NCBI RefSeq assembly: GCF_027483985.1
Contig: NZ_JAIXTJ010000020.1
Span: 186,001-250,000, forward strand
Direction of reading: 5' to 3'
From: Flavobacterium sp.
Lineage (GTDB): Bacteria > Bacteroidota > Bacteroidia > Flavobacteriales > Flavobacteriaceae
Length of the DNA: 64,000 nucleotides
This document shows positions 35,222 through 44,379 of the stretch, one piece after another. The notes below the pieces were generated by a model, which did not search any database, was not told the origin of the DNA, and worked only from the letters and a program-made list of their open reading frames with translations. A program made the translations under genes and the position numbers. Position 1 is the first letter of the stretch, and each line of letters opens with the position of its first letter.

Positions 35222-36709
35222 TTAATAATGAAAATGTTTACTTTCTTCGATGAAAGGGTTACGTTTTGGAGTAAGTGGAACTTTAGATAAAGCAGTAAAT
35301 ACAACAAAAATAAACAATCCTAAAAAGAATAATACTGAAGCTATTTCAGATACACCAATGAACCACTGGTCGCCAACTGTTGCAGGCATAACCATATTGA
35401 AGAAATCAACATAATGACCGAACAATATTACAACTCCAGCGCCAACAATAATTGGAGCAATTCGTTTAAAATCAGTGTTGATTAAAACTAACAATGGAAA
35501 TATAAAATTCATAACAACAGCTCCGAAGAAAGGTAAGTTATAGTGCTCAATTCTTGTTATAAAATAAGTTATCTCTTCAGGAATATTTGCGTACCAAATA
35601 AGCATAAATTGAGAAAACCATAAATACGTCCAAAATACACTGATACCAAACATAAATTTAGATAAATCATGAATGTGACTAGAATTCACATTTTCAAGAT
35701 AACCTTTTGATTTCAAGTAAAGAGTAACCATTGAAATAGTAGTAATACCACTTACGAAAAAGCTCGCAAAAACATACCAGCCAAACAATGTACTGAACCA
35801 GTGAGGATCAAAAGACATCAACCAGTCCCACGACATAATAGATTCAGTAACAATAAAGAAAACTAAAAATCCAGCTGAAAGTTTAAAATTCTTTTTATAA
35901 AAAGTATTATCATTTGCCTCATCTTGTGCCAAACAATTTTTTCTTGATAAATGACGGTACAGATTCCAACCTATTAAAAATACTGCTGCTCTAATCAACC
36001 AAAAAGTAACATTTAGATAACCAGACTTACCGGCAATTAATTTATCATAGTTTTCGTGACCAACCTCAGTTACGCCATCTTCCATCCAAACAAACAAATG
36101 ATTTAAATGAAGAGCTGATAAAACTAATAAACCGAAGAAAATTAAAGAACCAACAGGTAGATAAGCTGTAATACCTTGCATAACTCTAAATAAAACAGGA
36201 GACCAACCTGCTTGAGCCACTTGCTGAATTGCATAAAATGCCAAAGTACCCAAAGATATTAACATAAAAAATATACAAGCAACATACAATGCCGACCACG
36301 GTTTGTTTTGCAACTGATGAAAAACGTGTTCTACGTGTTCTTTATGTTCTTTTTCTAAATCAGCTTTCGATGTAACGTGTACAGCTGCTTTATGATTATC
36401 GTGATGCTTCTCTTCTGCTACGGCAACAACAGTATGACTTACAGAATCCGCTGATGTTGCATTATGTAAACTATCGGTAGCAACTTCTTCCACCTTAGCT
36501 TCTTTTTCAACTTTATGTGTAGCAATGACCTCATGAGAACTGTGAGCTTCAACTTTAGCACCGTGACCACTATGATGACTTTCTGCAACTATTTTTTCGA
36601 CTTCTTCTATAGTTTTGGGAGCAGATAAAAAACCATACACTATACCAACTAATCCTAAAATCATTAGAACAAGCGCTGTGTTTTTTAAACCTTTTGAAAA
36701 TGTGTACAT
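35222..36709 (-). CDS. actF: Alternative complex III membrane subunit ActF
   Basis: A 495-residue quinol:cytochrome c oxidoreductase quinone-binding subunit of the NrfD/PsrC-related type, with about ten helices. ActF is the second large membrane subunit of alternative complex III, paralogous to ActC. Between helix 1 (residues 10-28) and helix 2 (about 140) is a soluble segment of about 100 residues very rich in His, Glu and Lys (for example ESHHSGHG and KHHDNHK). The order actA-B-C-D-E-F-coxB-coxA identifies it. Gap of about 19 bases to coxB. Confidence 0.9.
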   Translation of the reverse strand: MYTFSKGLKNTALVLMILGLVGIVYGFLSAPKTIEEVEKIVAESHHSGHGAKVEAHSSHEVIATHKVEKEAKVEEVATDSLHNATSADSVSHTVVAVAEEKHHDNHKAAVHVTSKADLEKEHKEHVEHVFHQLQNKPWSALYVACIFFMLISLGTLAFYAIQQVAQAGWSPVLFRVMQGITAYLPVGSLIFFGLLVLSALHLNHLFVWMEDGVTEVGHENYDKLIAGKSGYLNVTFWLIRAAVFLIGWNLYRHLSRKNCLAQDEANDNTFYKKNFKLSAGFLVFFIVTESIMSWDWLMSFDPHWFSTLFGWYVFASFFVSGITTISMVTLYLKSKGYLENVNSSHIHDLSKFMFGISVFWTYLWFSQFMLIWYANIPEEITYFITRIEHYNLPFFGAVVMNFIFPLLVLINTDFKRIAPIIVGAGVVILFGHYVDFFNMVMPATVGDQWFIGVSEIASVLFFLGLFIFVVFTALSKVPLTPKRNPFIEESKHFHY

Positions 36710-36736
36710 ATCTATAACAATCTGTTTGTTCTACAA

Positions 36737-37297
36737 TTATAATTGACTTTTAAGTTTCATAACATAAGCTGAAACCATCCAACGCTCTTCTTGATTTAAC
36801 TGAGTTGCATAAGAACCCATTGAATTCAAACCAAAATTAATTACGTGATTCACGCTACCTTCAGTAATTGGTCTATCGGCGTAACTAGGAACACCCAAAA
36901 ACTTACCTTGTGTAACTAATTTACCTTTACCATTACCTTCATTACCGTGACAAATAGCACAATAAATAACATAAAGTTCCTCAGCTTTTTTCATATCAAT
37001 CTTTGACGCGTCCAGCGGAGACTTGGAACTAATTTTAGAGGCTTCATATCCTTCAGGTGAATTTGGAAACTCATAAGGAACATAACCTCTTTTAATTGTT
37101 CCAACTGCAGGTAACTGACCTTCTTTACCTTTTAACCCGTTAACTGAATTAAAAGCATTTGATTCTGAATAAGTTTCATAAGCTACCGACTCATACATAT
37201 TTGGCATGTACTGATAGTTAGGTGAAGCATTATCTTTACAAGATGAAAAAGATACTAGTAAACTTAGTGCTAATGTGATTTTTAAAATACTTTTCAT
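36737..37297 (-). CDS. actE: Alternative complex III monoheme cytochrome c ActE
   Basis: A 186-residue lipoprotein (lipobox VSFSSC, Cys20) with one heme c motif, CAICH (YVIYCAICHGNEGNGKG, near residue 115), and the distal Met in GLNSMGSY. ActE is the monoheme subunit that passes electrons from ActA toward the oxidase. It starts 6 bases after the actD stop and lies 27 bases upstream of actF. Anchored to the periplasmic side by its lipid. Confidence 0.92.
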   Translation of the reverse strand: MKSILKITLALSLLVSFSSCKDNASPNYQYMPNMYESVAYETYSESNAFNSVNGLKGKEGQLPAVGTIKRGYVPYEFPNSPEGYEASKISSKSPLDASKIDMKKAEELYVIYCAICHGNEGNGKGKLVTQGKFLGVPSYADRPITEGSVNHVINFGLNSMGSYATQLNQEERWMVSAYVMKLKSQL

Positions 37298-37303
37298 GAC
37301 TGT

Positions 37304-37828
37304 TTAGTGCTTATCAATTACTTTAACTTCGACTGCACCTGTATTTTTTAAAAATGAAGTTAATTCCTCTTCATTGTTATTTACAGCTACTTCCATCAAG
37401 AAATGATCGTCTGTTGTTCTAACATCAGGATTTTCTGCTTGTTTAAATGGCCATAATTTACTTCTCATATAAAAAGTAATAACCATTAAGTGTGCTGCAA
37501 AAAATACTGTCATTTCAAACATAACCGGAACGAAAGCAGGCATATTTTGAATATAACTCATACTTGGCTTTCCACCGATATCTTGCGGCCAATCTTGAAT
37601 CATAATATAATCCATCATTGTAGTTGCAACAGTGATACCAATACAACCGTATATGAATGCACAGATTGCAAGTCTAGTTGGCGCTAAACCCATAGCTTTA
37701 TCCAAACCGTGAACAGGAAATGGAGTAAAGACTTCTTCAATATGATGATGTGCTTTTCTTGTTTGCTTTACAGCATCCATTAAAATATCATCATCATTGT
37801 ATATTGCGTGTATAACTTTATTACTCAT
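37304..37828 (-). CDS. actD: Alternative complex III subunit ActD, DUF3341
   Basis: A 174-residue protein with two central hydrophobic helices (about 57-77 and 100-120). The N-terminal AIYNDDDILMDAVKQTR and HHIEEVFTPFPVHGLDKAMGL, given here as its parts HHIEEVFTPFP and HGLDKAMGL, match DUF3341. ActD is a peripheral-plus-membrane subunit of alternative complex III without cofactors. It lies in the conserved act order, 8 bases after actC. Confidence 0.92.
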   Translation of the reverse strand: MSNKVIHAIYNDDDILMDAVKQTRKAHHHIEEVFTPFPVHGLDKAMGLAPTRLAICAFIYGCIGITVATTMMDYIMIQDWPQDIGGKPSMSYIQNMPAFVPVMFEMTVFFAAHLMVITFYMRSKLWPFKQAENPDVRTTDDHFLMEVAVNNNEEELTSFLKNTGAVEVKVIDKH

Positions 37829-37836
37829 AACAAATA

Positions 37837-39246
37837 CTAATGTTTTTCTGAATGATTGTGCTCTTGTTTTTCTCTTTCTCTTTTATAATTTTCACCTGAA
37901 GATTTCAAGATTGTTTTAACTTCCGCCTGAGCAATAACAGGGAAAGTTCTAGCATATAGTAAAAATAAAACAAAGAAGAAACCTATTGTTCCGATGAAGA
38001 TACCGATGTCAACAAATGTTGGAGAGAACATAGTCCAAGATGAAGGAAGATAATCTCTGTGTAACGAAGTAACAATAATTACGAAACGTTCAAACCACAT
38101 ACCAATATTTACAACAATTGAGATTATGAAAGAGAACATAATACTAGTTCTCAATTTTTTTGACCACATAAATTGTGGAGAGAAAACGTTACAACTCATC
38201 ATTGCCCAATAAGCCCAAGCATAAGGTCCTGTTGCTCTGTTTAAGAAAGCATATTGTTCGTACTCTACTCCTGAATACCAAGCAACGAATAATTCCGTGA
38301 TATAAGCAACACCAACTATAGAACCAGTAATCATAATTACTATATTCATTAATTCAATATGCTGAACGGTAATATAAGCTTCTAGGTTTGAAACTTTTCT
38401 CATAATAATCAGCAATGTGTTTACCATTGCAAAACCAGAGAATACAGCACCAGCCACAAAATAAGGAGGGAAAATTGTTGTATGCCAACCAGGAACAACT
38501 GATGTAGCAAAGTCAAATGATACAATTGTATGCACAGAAAGTACTAAAGGTGTTGCTAATCCTGCTAGAACAAGAGAAACTTCCTCAAATCGTTGCCAAT
38601 CTTTAGCTCTACCACTCCATCCGAAACTTAATATAGAATATATCTTTTTATTGAAAGGCGTTACAGCTCTATCTCTCAACATAGCAAAATCAGGAAGTAA
38701 ACCAGTCCACCAGAAAACTAATGATACTGAAAGATACGTTGAAATTGCAAATACGTCCCAAAGCAATGGAGAGTTGAAGTTAACCCAAAGGGAACCAAAT
38801 TGATTAGGAATTGGAACAACCCAATAGGCTAACCAAGGTCTACCCATGTGGATAATTGGGAATAAACCTGCTTGAACAACTGAGAAAATTGTCATTGCTT
38901 CCGCAGAACGGTTAATAGCCATTCTCCATCTTTGACGGAAAAGTAAAAGTACAGCAGAAATTAATGTTCCTGCGTGACCGATACCAACCCACCAAACGAA
39001 ATTGGTAATATCCCAAGCCCAACCTACAGTCTTATTAAGACCCCAAGTTCCGATACCAGTTGAAATGGTATAAGTGATACAACCTATTCCCCAAAGGAAA
39101 GCTGCTAATGCAATTGAAAAAACGGTCCACCATTGTTTGTTTGCTCTTCCTTCAACAGGCGCAGCAACATCGACAGTCACATCGTGATAACTTTTATCAC
39201 CAATAACTAATGGTTTTCTAATGGGTGCTTCGTAGTGAGACGACAT
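37837..39246 (-). CDS. actC: Alternative complex III membrane subunit ActC, NrfD family
   Basis: A 469-residue NrfD/PsrC-type membrane protein with about ten helices, one of two such subunits (with ActF) that carry the quinol site and possible proton path. WAWDITNFVWWVGIGHAGTLIS, here given by its core FVWWVGIGHAG near residue 90, is the conserved quinone-site region. It follows actB by 37 bases and precedes actD by 8. Confidence 0.93.
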   Translation of the reverse strand: MSSHYEAPIRKPLVIGDKSYHDVTVDVAAPVEGRANKQWWTVFSIALAAFLWGIGCITYTISTGIGTWGLNKTVGWAWDITNFVWWVGIGHAGTLISAVLLLFRQRWRMAINRSAEAMTIFSVVQAGLFPIIHMGRPWLAYWVVPIPNQFGSLWVNFNSPLLWDVFAISTYLSVSLVFWWTGLLPDFAMLRDRAVTPFNKKIYSILSFGWSGRAKDWQRFEEVSLVLAGLATPLVLSVHTIVSFDFATSVVPGWHTTIFPPYFVAGAVFSGFAMVNTLLIIMRKVSNLEAYITVQHIELMNIVIMITGSIVGVAYITELFVAWYSGVEYEQYAFLNRATGPYAWAYWAMMSCNVFSPQFMWSKKLRTSIMFSFIISIVVNIGMWFERFVIIVTSLHRDYLPSSWTMFSPTFVDIGIFIGTIGFFFVLFLLYARTFPVIAQAEVKTILKSSGENYKREREKQEHNHSEKH

Positions 39247-39283
39247 AATCCTTTATCTTGTTTCTTAATTAATCTTTATTTTA

Positions 39284-42200
39284 CTAGGTATTTCTAACTT
39301 TAACGTGGTAGATAACGTTTGGTTTTGTACCAACATGCTCTAATAAATGATACATTCTTTTATCTTCAAGTAATTCTGCTACTTTAGATTCTTTATCATT
39401 TACATCACCAAATATCATTGCTCCAGATGAACAAGCATTTGAACACGCAGTTTGGAATTCACCGTCTTTTATTTCTCTTCCTTCACGTTTTGCATCAAGA
39501 ATTGTTTTTTGTGTCATTTGAATACACATCGAACATTTTTCCATTACTCCACGAGAACGAACGTTTACATCAGGGTTAACAACCATACGACCTAAATCAT
39601 CATTCATATGGAAATCAAACTCATCATTATTGTTATACAAGAACCAGTTAAAACGACGTACTTTATAAGGACAGTTGTTTGCACAGTAACGAGTACCAAC
39701 ACATCTGTTGTAAGCCATTTGATTTTGACCTTGACGACCATGAGAAGTAGCAGCTACCGGACAAACTGTTTCACAAGGTGCGTGATTACAGTGTTGACAC
39801 ATAACAGGCTGGAAAGCTACTTGAGGATTGTCTGCTGGACTTTCCATCTGGCCAAATCCGCCTAACGAACCTTTATCTCCGAATAAACCGTCAAATTCTT
39901 CTTTTTTCTTGTTGTCGCCAGCAAAAGTATCTTCAGAAGAATAATATCTATCGATACGCAACCAGTGCATATCACGACTTCTTCTAACTTCAGATTTACC
40001 AACTACAGGCACATTATTTTCAGCGTGACAAGCAATAACACAAGCTCCACATCCTGTACAAGCATTTAAATCAATTGATAAATTAAAGTGATGCCCTGTT
40101 GATCTGTCGAAAGATTCCCATAAATCAACTTTAGTTGCTTCAACTTCTTTATGATCTAAAGAAACCATTGGAACAGGATTCCATTCTTTACTATCTTTTG
40201 CAGTATTAAAAATTTCTAATGTTGTTTCTTTAACAATGTCACCTCTACCCATTAAGGTCTTTTGAGATTGAACACATGCAAATTCATGCTCACCACTTCC
40301 TTTAGAAATAGTAACCGCTTGCACATTGTTAAAATTATTATAGAATGCATAAGCATTAATACCAACTTGCATCTCTTCTTTCAATGCTGCCTTTTTACCG
40401 TATCCTAATGCTAAACCTAAAGTACCTTTAGCTTGTCCAGGTTGAACAATTACCGGAACATTTTCAATTTTAACACCATTAACGTTTAATGTAGCATAAC
40501 TTCCGTTAAGACCACCATTTGCAACAATCTTGTTTTCTAATTCAAGTTTTTCAGCATCAAATTGAGAAACAGTTACATAGTTATCCCAAGATACTCTTGT
40601 AATTGGATCTGGAAACTCTTGTAACCAAGGATTATTTGCTTGTTGACCATCACCTAATCCTACTTTAGTATATAAAACTAACTCAAAACCTTGAGCTGGC
40701 TTAGACTGCGCTAAAGCAGAAGCTGCGCCAGAGTAATCAGCTGTACCACCACTTAAAGTATTTAATGAAGTAACAAAAACTCCATCATGTAAAACTTTAT
40801 TCCAAGATGCACCACTAGTATAAGCAACAGAATTGCCTTTAATGTAATCATAGTATGTTCCTGCAATTCCATTCCAAGACATTAGTGATTCTTGAAATTG
40901 TTTCGTACTGAATAATGGACGAATAGTAGGCTGAACTAAAGAATAAGTACCTTTAGTTAAAGTTAAATCATTCCAAGACTCTAAATAATGTGGAGTTGCC
41001 GCTGCTATTGTAGAAAGTTCGGCTGTTTCATCTTCTTTCATAGAAAAAGAAACAGATGTTTTCACTTTCTTCAAACCATCTACAAATGATTTACTATTTG
41101 ATAAAGTGTACACCGGATTAACACCGCTCATAATAAGCGTATGAACTGAACCAGCATTCATATCTGAAATTAACTGTGCAACTTTTTCATTAGAACCTTT
41201 TCTAATAAGTCTTGTCCCGGCAGTTAATAAAGCTTCACTTTTTAAAACTTGATTGATAGCAAAGACTAACAATTGTGCATTTTTATCTTGAATACCACAA
41301 ACTAAAAGTCCTTTGCTTCCAGCAGACTTTAATTGATTCGCTGCTTTAACAACTTCCACTTCATTTTCAATTTTAGAAATTGAAACAGACGCACCAGTTA
41401 TAACAGAATATATTTTTAGTAAAGCTAATTTTTGATTAGCTACAGTCATCGGTACTCTCTTATCAGCAGCAGCACCAGATAAAGTCATATTTGCTTCAAA
41501 TTGAAAATGCTTAGACATTTTTCCAGCTTGAGGAATTCTTCCTTTAGCATATCCAGCATCAAAACCACCACCTTGCCAATCACCTAAGAAATCAGCACCA
41601 ATAGAAACGATTGTATTTGCTTTTGAAAAATCGTAATCTGCTAATCCTCTTTCACCATAAACTAGTTCAAAAGCATCAACTGCTGCAGATTCAGAAACCG
41701 CATCATACACAACGTGTTTTGCAGTTGGATTTTTAGAAATAAAATCAGAAATTAATCTTTCAGTAGAAGGACTTGCCAAAGTGCTTGTAAGTAAAACCAC
41801 TTGCTTTCCAGAAGACTTAGCTTCTGAAAGACTAGCTTTAACTCTAGCATCTACTTCTTTCCAAGTAGATGACTTTGCATCAACTTTTGGACCTTTTAAA
41901 CGCATACTATCATATAATGATAATACTGAAGCGTGTACTCTCGCGTTAGCAGCGAATTTAGCACCATCAATAGCGTTATTTTCAATTTTGATTGGACGAC
42001 CTTCTCTTGTTTTAACTAAAAGGTTTGCAAAATCAAATCCGTCAAACATAGTAGTTGCATAAAAATCAGCAACACCAGGAATAATTGTATCTGGCTGAAC
42101 TACGTAAGGAATTGATTTGTGAACAGGACCTTCACAAGCAGCCAATGATGCAGCTGCAGTTGTAAAACCTACGTACTTTAAGAAATCACGACGAGTAGTT

Positions 42201-42343
42201 GATGAAGAAGATAATGAACTATTAGCTAAAAACTCATCCGTAGGGATTTGTTCCACAAATTCATTAGTTCTAAGCGTCTCAACAATAGAACTATTTTCGT
42301 TTAGTTCCTCAACACTTTTCCAGTATTTTTTGTTAGATGACAT
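39284..42343 (-). CDS. actB: Alternative complex III iron-sulfur subunit ActB
   Basis: A 1019-residue periplasmic subunit with a TAT-like signal (TTRRDFLKYVGFTTAAASLAAC, near residue 50) inside an unusually long N-terminal leader. The first two thirds resemble molybdopterin oxidoreductases but serve a structural role in this family. The C-terminal third is a ferredoxin-like domain with four cysteine clusters, beginning CTGCGACVIAC near residue 768, then CQHCNHAPC...VCP, then CVGTRYCANNCPY, and CSMCIQMT...CSNAC. These carry three [4Fe-4S] and one [3Fe-4S] in characterised complexes. It lies between actA and actC. Confidence 0.94.
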   Translation of the reverse strand: MSSNKKYWKSVEELNENSSIVETLRTNEFVEQIPTDEFLANSSLSSSSTTRRDFLKYVGFTTAAASLAACEGPVHKSIPYVVQPDTIIPGVADFYATTMFDGFDFANLLVKTREGRPIKIENNAIDGAKFAANARVHASVLSLYDSMRLKGPKVDAKSSTWKEVDARVKASLSEAKSSGKQVVLLTSTLASPSTERLISDFISKNPTAKHVVYDAVSESAAVDAFELVYGERGLADYDFSKANTIVSIGADFLGDWQGGGFDAGYAKGRIPQAGKMSKHFQFEANMTLSGAAADKRVPMTVANQKLALLKIYSVITGASVSISKIENEVEVVKAANQLKSAGSKGLLVCGIQDKNAQLLVFAINQVLKSEALLTAGTRLIRKGSNEKVAQLISDMNAGSVHTLIMSGVNPVYTLSNSKSFVDGLKKVKTSVSFSMKEDETAELSTIAAATPHYLESWNDLTLTKGTYSLVQPTIRPLFSTKQFQESLMSWNGIAGTYYDYIKGNSVAYTSGASWNKVLHDGVFVTSLNTLSGGTADYSGAASALAQSKPAQGFELVLYTKVGLGDGQQANNPWLQEFPDPITRVSWDNYVTVSQFDAEKLELENKIVANGGLNGSYATLNVNGVKIENVPVIVQPGQAKGTLGLALGYGKKAALKEEMQVGINAYAFYNNFNNVQAVTISKGSGEHEFACVQSQKTLMGRGDIVKETTLEIFNTAKDSKEWNPVPMVSLDHKEVEATKVDLWESFDRSTGHHFNLSIDLNACTGCGACVIACHAENNVPVVGKSEVRRSRDMHWLRIDRYYSSEDTFAGDNKKKEEFDGLFGDKGSLGGFGQMESPADNPQVAFQPVMCQHCNHAPCETVCPVAATSHGRQGQNQMAYNRCVGTRYCANNCPYKVRRFNWFLYNNNDEFDFHMNDDLGRMVVNPDVNVRSRGVMEKCSMCIQMTQKTILDAKREGREIKDGEFQTACSNACSSGAMIFGDVNDKESKVAELLEDKRMYHLLEHVGTKPNVIYHVKVRNT

Positions 42344-42375
42344 CGTATATAAATATTAGCTTCTTAATAATTTGA

Positions 42376-43722
42376 TTAATAGTGACATTTACCACATTCT
42401 AAACCTCCCATTTGTGCTGCAGTCAATTTGTCTACACCATATTTTTTAGAAAGTTCTTTGTGAATTTTATCGTAGTATGCATTTCCTTCCATTTTAACAT
42501 CGGTTTTTCGGTGACAATCGATACACCATCCCATTGTTAAAGGAGCGAATTGCTTTTGAATTTCATAAGTTTGAACTTCACCGTGACATTTTTGACATTC
42601 AATACCACCAACAGTTACGTGTTGCGCGTGATTGAAATATGCAAAGTCTGGCAAATTGTGTATTCTAACCCACTTAACTGGCTCAGTTTTTCCAGTATAT
42701 TTCTGAGTGCTTTGATCCCAACCAACTGCTTTGTACAATTTCTGAATCTCTTTATCATAAAAAGCTTTTGAATACTCTTCAGTAGCAGTAGTATCTGAAA
42801 CTTCTGCAATATTTTTGTGACAGTTCATACATACATTTAATGAAGGAATACCCGCATGCTTGCTTACCCTCGCAGATGAGTGACAGTATTTACAATCAAT
42901 ACCATTACTACCAGCATGAATTCTATGAGAATAATGAATTGGCTGCACCGGAGCATAATCTTGATCAACACCAACCTGCATTAAAAATCCATAAACAAAA
43001 TAACCACTTGCTAGCAATAATAAAATTGCAGATACCAGCACTAAAAATTGATTTTTTGCGAATGCTTTCCAAAGTGGAATAGTTTTCACCTTTTCAGCAA
43101 CTTCAATACCATTAGCTTTTGCAACTTTAGTCAACACATTGTTTACTAAAAACAACATAACAACTAAGATTAGCATAACAAAAGCTAAAGCCCCTAAAAT
43201 AATATTGTTTGAAAGACCACTGTCATCCGACTTAACAACACCAGGCACACCAGCAGGAACTGGCGGCTCTGCTTTAGGTTCGTTAGTATAAGCAATGATA
43301 TTATCAATATCTGCAGTTGACAAATTTGGAAATGCAGTCATTACTGCTTTATTATTTTCCTCATAAACTTTTACAGCTTTTGCATCACCAGATTTGATTA
43401 AGGCAGAACTGTTATTAATCCACTTGTACAACCAAGGCATATCATATTTTGCAGATATACCTCTAAGAGCTGGACCTGTCATTTTTCTATCTAAGTTATG
43501 ACACGCTGCACAATTTGCATTGAATAACTCTTTCCCTTTTGCAGCGTCACCTCCAGCTGTTGCCGCAGGCGCACTTGCTGCCGCAGCTGGCGCTGCTGCA
43601 GGATCAGCCGCAGGTGTTGCCGCCGCATCTTGTGCAAATGAAGAAAAAGAAAAACTCAGCAATAAAGCTAATCCGAATGCATAGATTCTTGAAATCGAAC
43701 TATGGTTACCCACTTTTTTCAT
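42376..43722 (-). CDS. actA: Alternative complex III multiheme cytochrome c ActA, six CxxCH
   Basis: A 448-residue protein: signal peptide (1-30), an Ala/Pro-rich linker, a monoheme cytochrome c domain (CAACH near 74), a membrane helix near 175-193, a second near 225-245, then five heme motifs (CKYCH, CMNCH, CQKCH, CIDCH, CGKCH). So it has six CxxCH in all, the usual pentaheme ActA plus an N-terminal cytochrome domain. It collects electrons from the iron-sulfur subunit and passes them to ActE or the oxidase. It is the first gene of the act-cox operon, with a good promoter at 43810-43839. Confidence 0.93.
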   Translation of the reverse strand: MKKVGNHSSISRIYAFGLALLLSFSFSSFAQDAAATPAADPAAAPAAAASAPAATAGGDAAKGKELFNANCAACHNLDRKMTGPALRGISAKYDMPWLYKWINNSSALIKSGDAKAVKVYEENNKAVMTAFPNLSTADIDNIIAYTNEPKAEPPVPAGVPGVVKSDDSGLSNNIILGALAFVMLILVVMLFLVNNVLTKVAKANGIEVAEKVKTIPLWKAFAKNQFLVLVSAILLLLASGYFVYGFLMQVGVDQDYAPVQPIHYSHRIHAGSNGIDCKYCHSSARVSKHAGIPSLNVCMNCHKNIAEVSDTTATEEYSKAFYDKEIQKLYKAVGWDQSTQKYTGKTEPVKWVRIHNLPDFAYFNHAQHVTVGGIECQKCHGEVQTYEIQKQFAPLTMGWCIDCHRKTDVKMEGNAYYDKIHKELSKKYGVDKLTAAQMGGLECGKCHY

Positions 43723-43809
43723 ATTATAAATGATTATCGACTAAATTTTGGTATGGTTTTTTCTATAATACGAATAAACTAACCAAATTACTTTTTTTAA
43801 AAACTTGAG

Positions 43810-43839
43810 CAAAAATACGATTTAAGAACTATTCTCAAA
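43810..43839 (-). promoter_or_regulatory. Promoter of the act-cox operon
   Basis: On the minus strand TTTG (43836-43839) is followed after 18 bases by TATTTTTG (43810-43817), matching the Bacteroidota -33/-7 pattern. The leader to actA would be about 80 bases. Confidence 0.65.
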
Positions 43840-43915
43840 ACCATAAATATATCTTAATTATTAATTTATATTAATTCTAAATAACTTTTAATTTTACACC
43901 TATAACTTTATCTAT

Positions 43916-43923
43916 TACATTTG
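43916..43923 (+). promoter_or_regulatory. Possible -7 element for the SPOR gene
   Basis: TACATTTG fits TAnnTTTG. It ends 18 bases before the ATG at 43942. The -33 region is unclear. Confidence 0.4.
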
Positions 43924-43941
43924 CATAAAAATCAAATCATT

Positions 43942-44334
43942 ATGAACTATTTCACAGAAAAAAATTCCTTAAAACTACTATTTTTGACTCTTTGTTTATT
44001 CAATATTAATTCTATAAAATCACAAAATGTTGTTGTCAATCAAGACTTAAAATTTGAACAGTTACTAAATGAAAAAAGAAAAGTAAACTCCTCAATAACA
44101 ATAAACAACAGATATAAAATTCAAATTTTTAATGGTAATAGTGAGGCTTCTAAAAAAACTTTGATACAATTCAAAAAAGAGAACAAAAGCTATGACGCAA
44201 CCATAATTTTTAATACGCCATTCTATAAGGTTTGGGTAGGAAATTTTAAAACAAGAATTGAAGCTGAACGAAATTTAAACTTATTAAAGAAAAAATATCC
44301 AAATGCAATTTTAATTAAGCCTTCTAAAATTTAA
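43942..44334 (+). CDS. SPOR domain protein
   Basis: A 130-residue protein with a signal peptide (about 1-28, ending SIKSQ), starting at the ATG at 43942 rather than an upstream TTG. The C-terminal 75 residues form a SPOR fold: YKIQIFNG, YDATIIFNTPFYKVWVGNF, then RNLNLLKKKYPNAILI. SPOR domains bind denuded peptidoglycan at division or remodelling sites. It is transcribed divergently from actA and convergently to infB. No partner gene is visible. Confidence 0.85.
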   Translation: MNYFTEKNSLKLLFLTLCLFNINSIKSQNVVVNQDLKFEQLLNEKRKVNSSITINNRYKIQIFNGNSEASKKTLIQFKKENKSYDATIIFNTPFYKVWVGNFKTRIEAERNLNLLKKKYPNAILIKPSKI

Positions 44335-44339
44335 ACAAA

Positions 44340-44366
44340 AAAAATCCCGATTAACTCGGGATTTTT
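44340..44366. terminator. Bidirectional terminator between SPOR gene and infB
   Basis: A perfect stem AAAATCCCGA/TCGGGATTTT with a 5-base loop has A-runs before and T-runs after it. It serves both convergent genes. Confidence 0.9.
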
Positions 44367-44379
44367 TATTTGAACTAAT

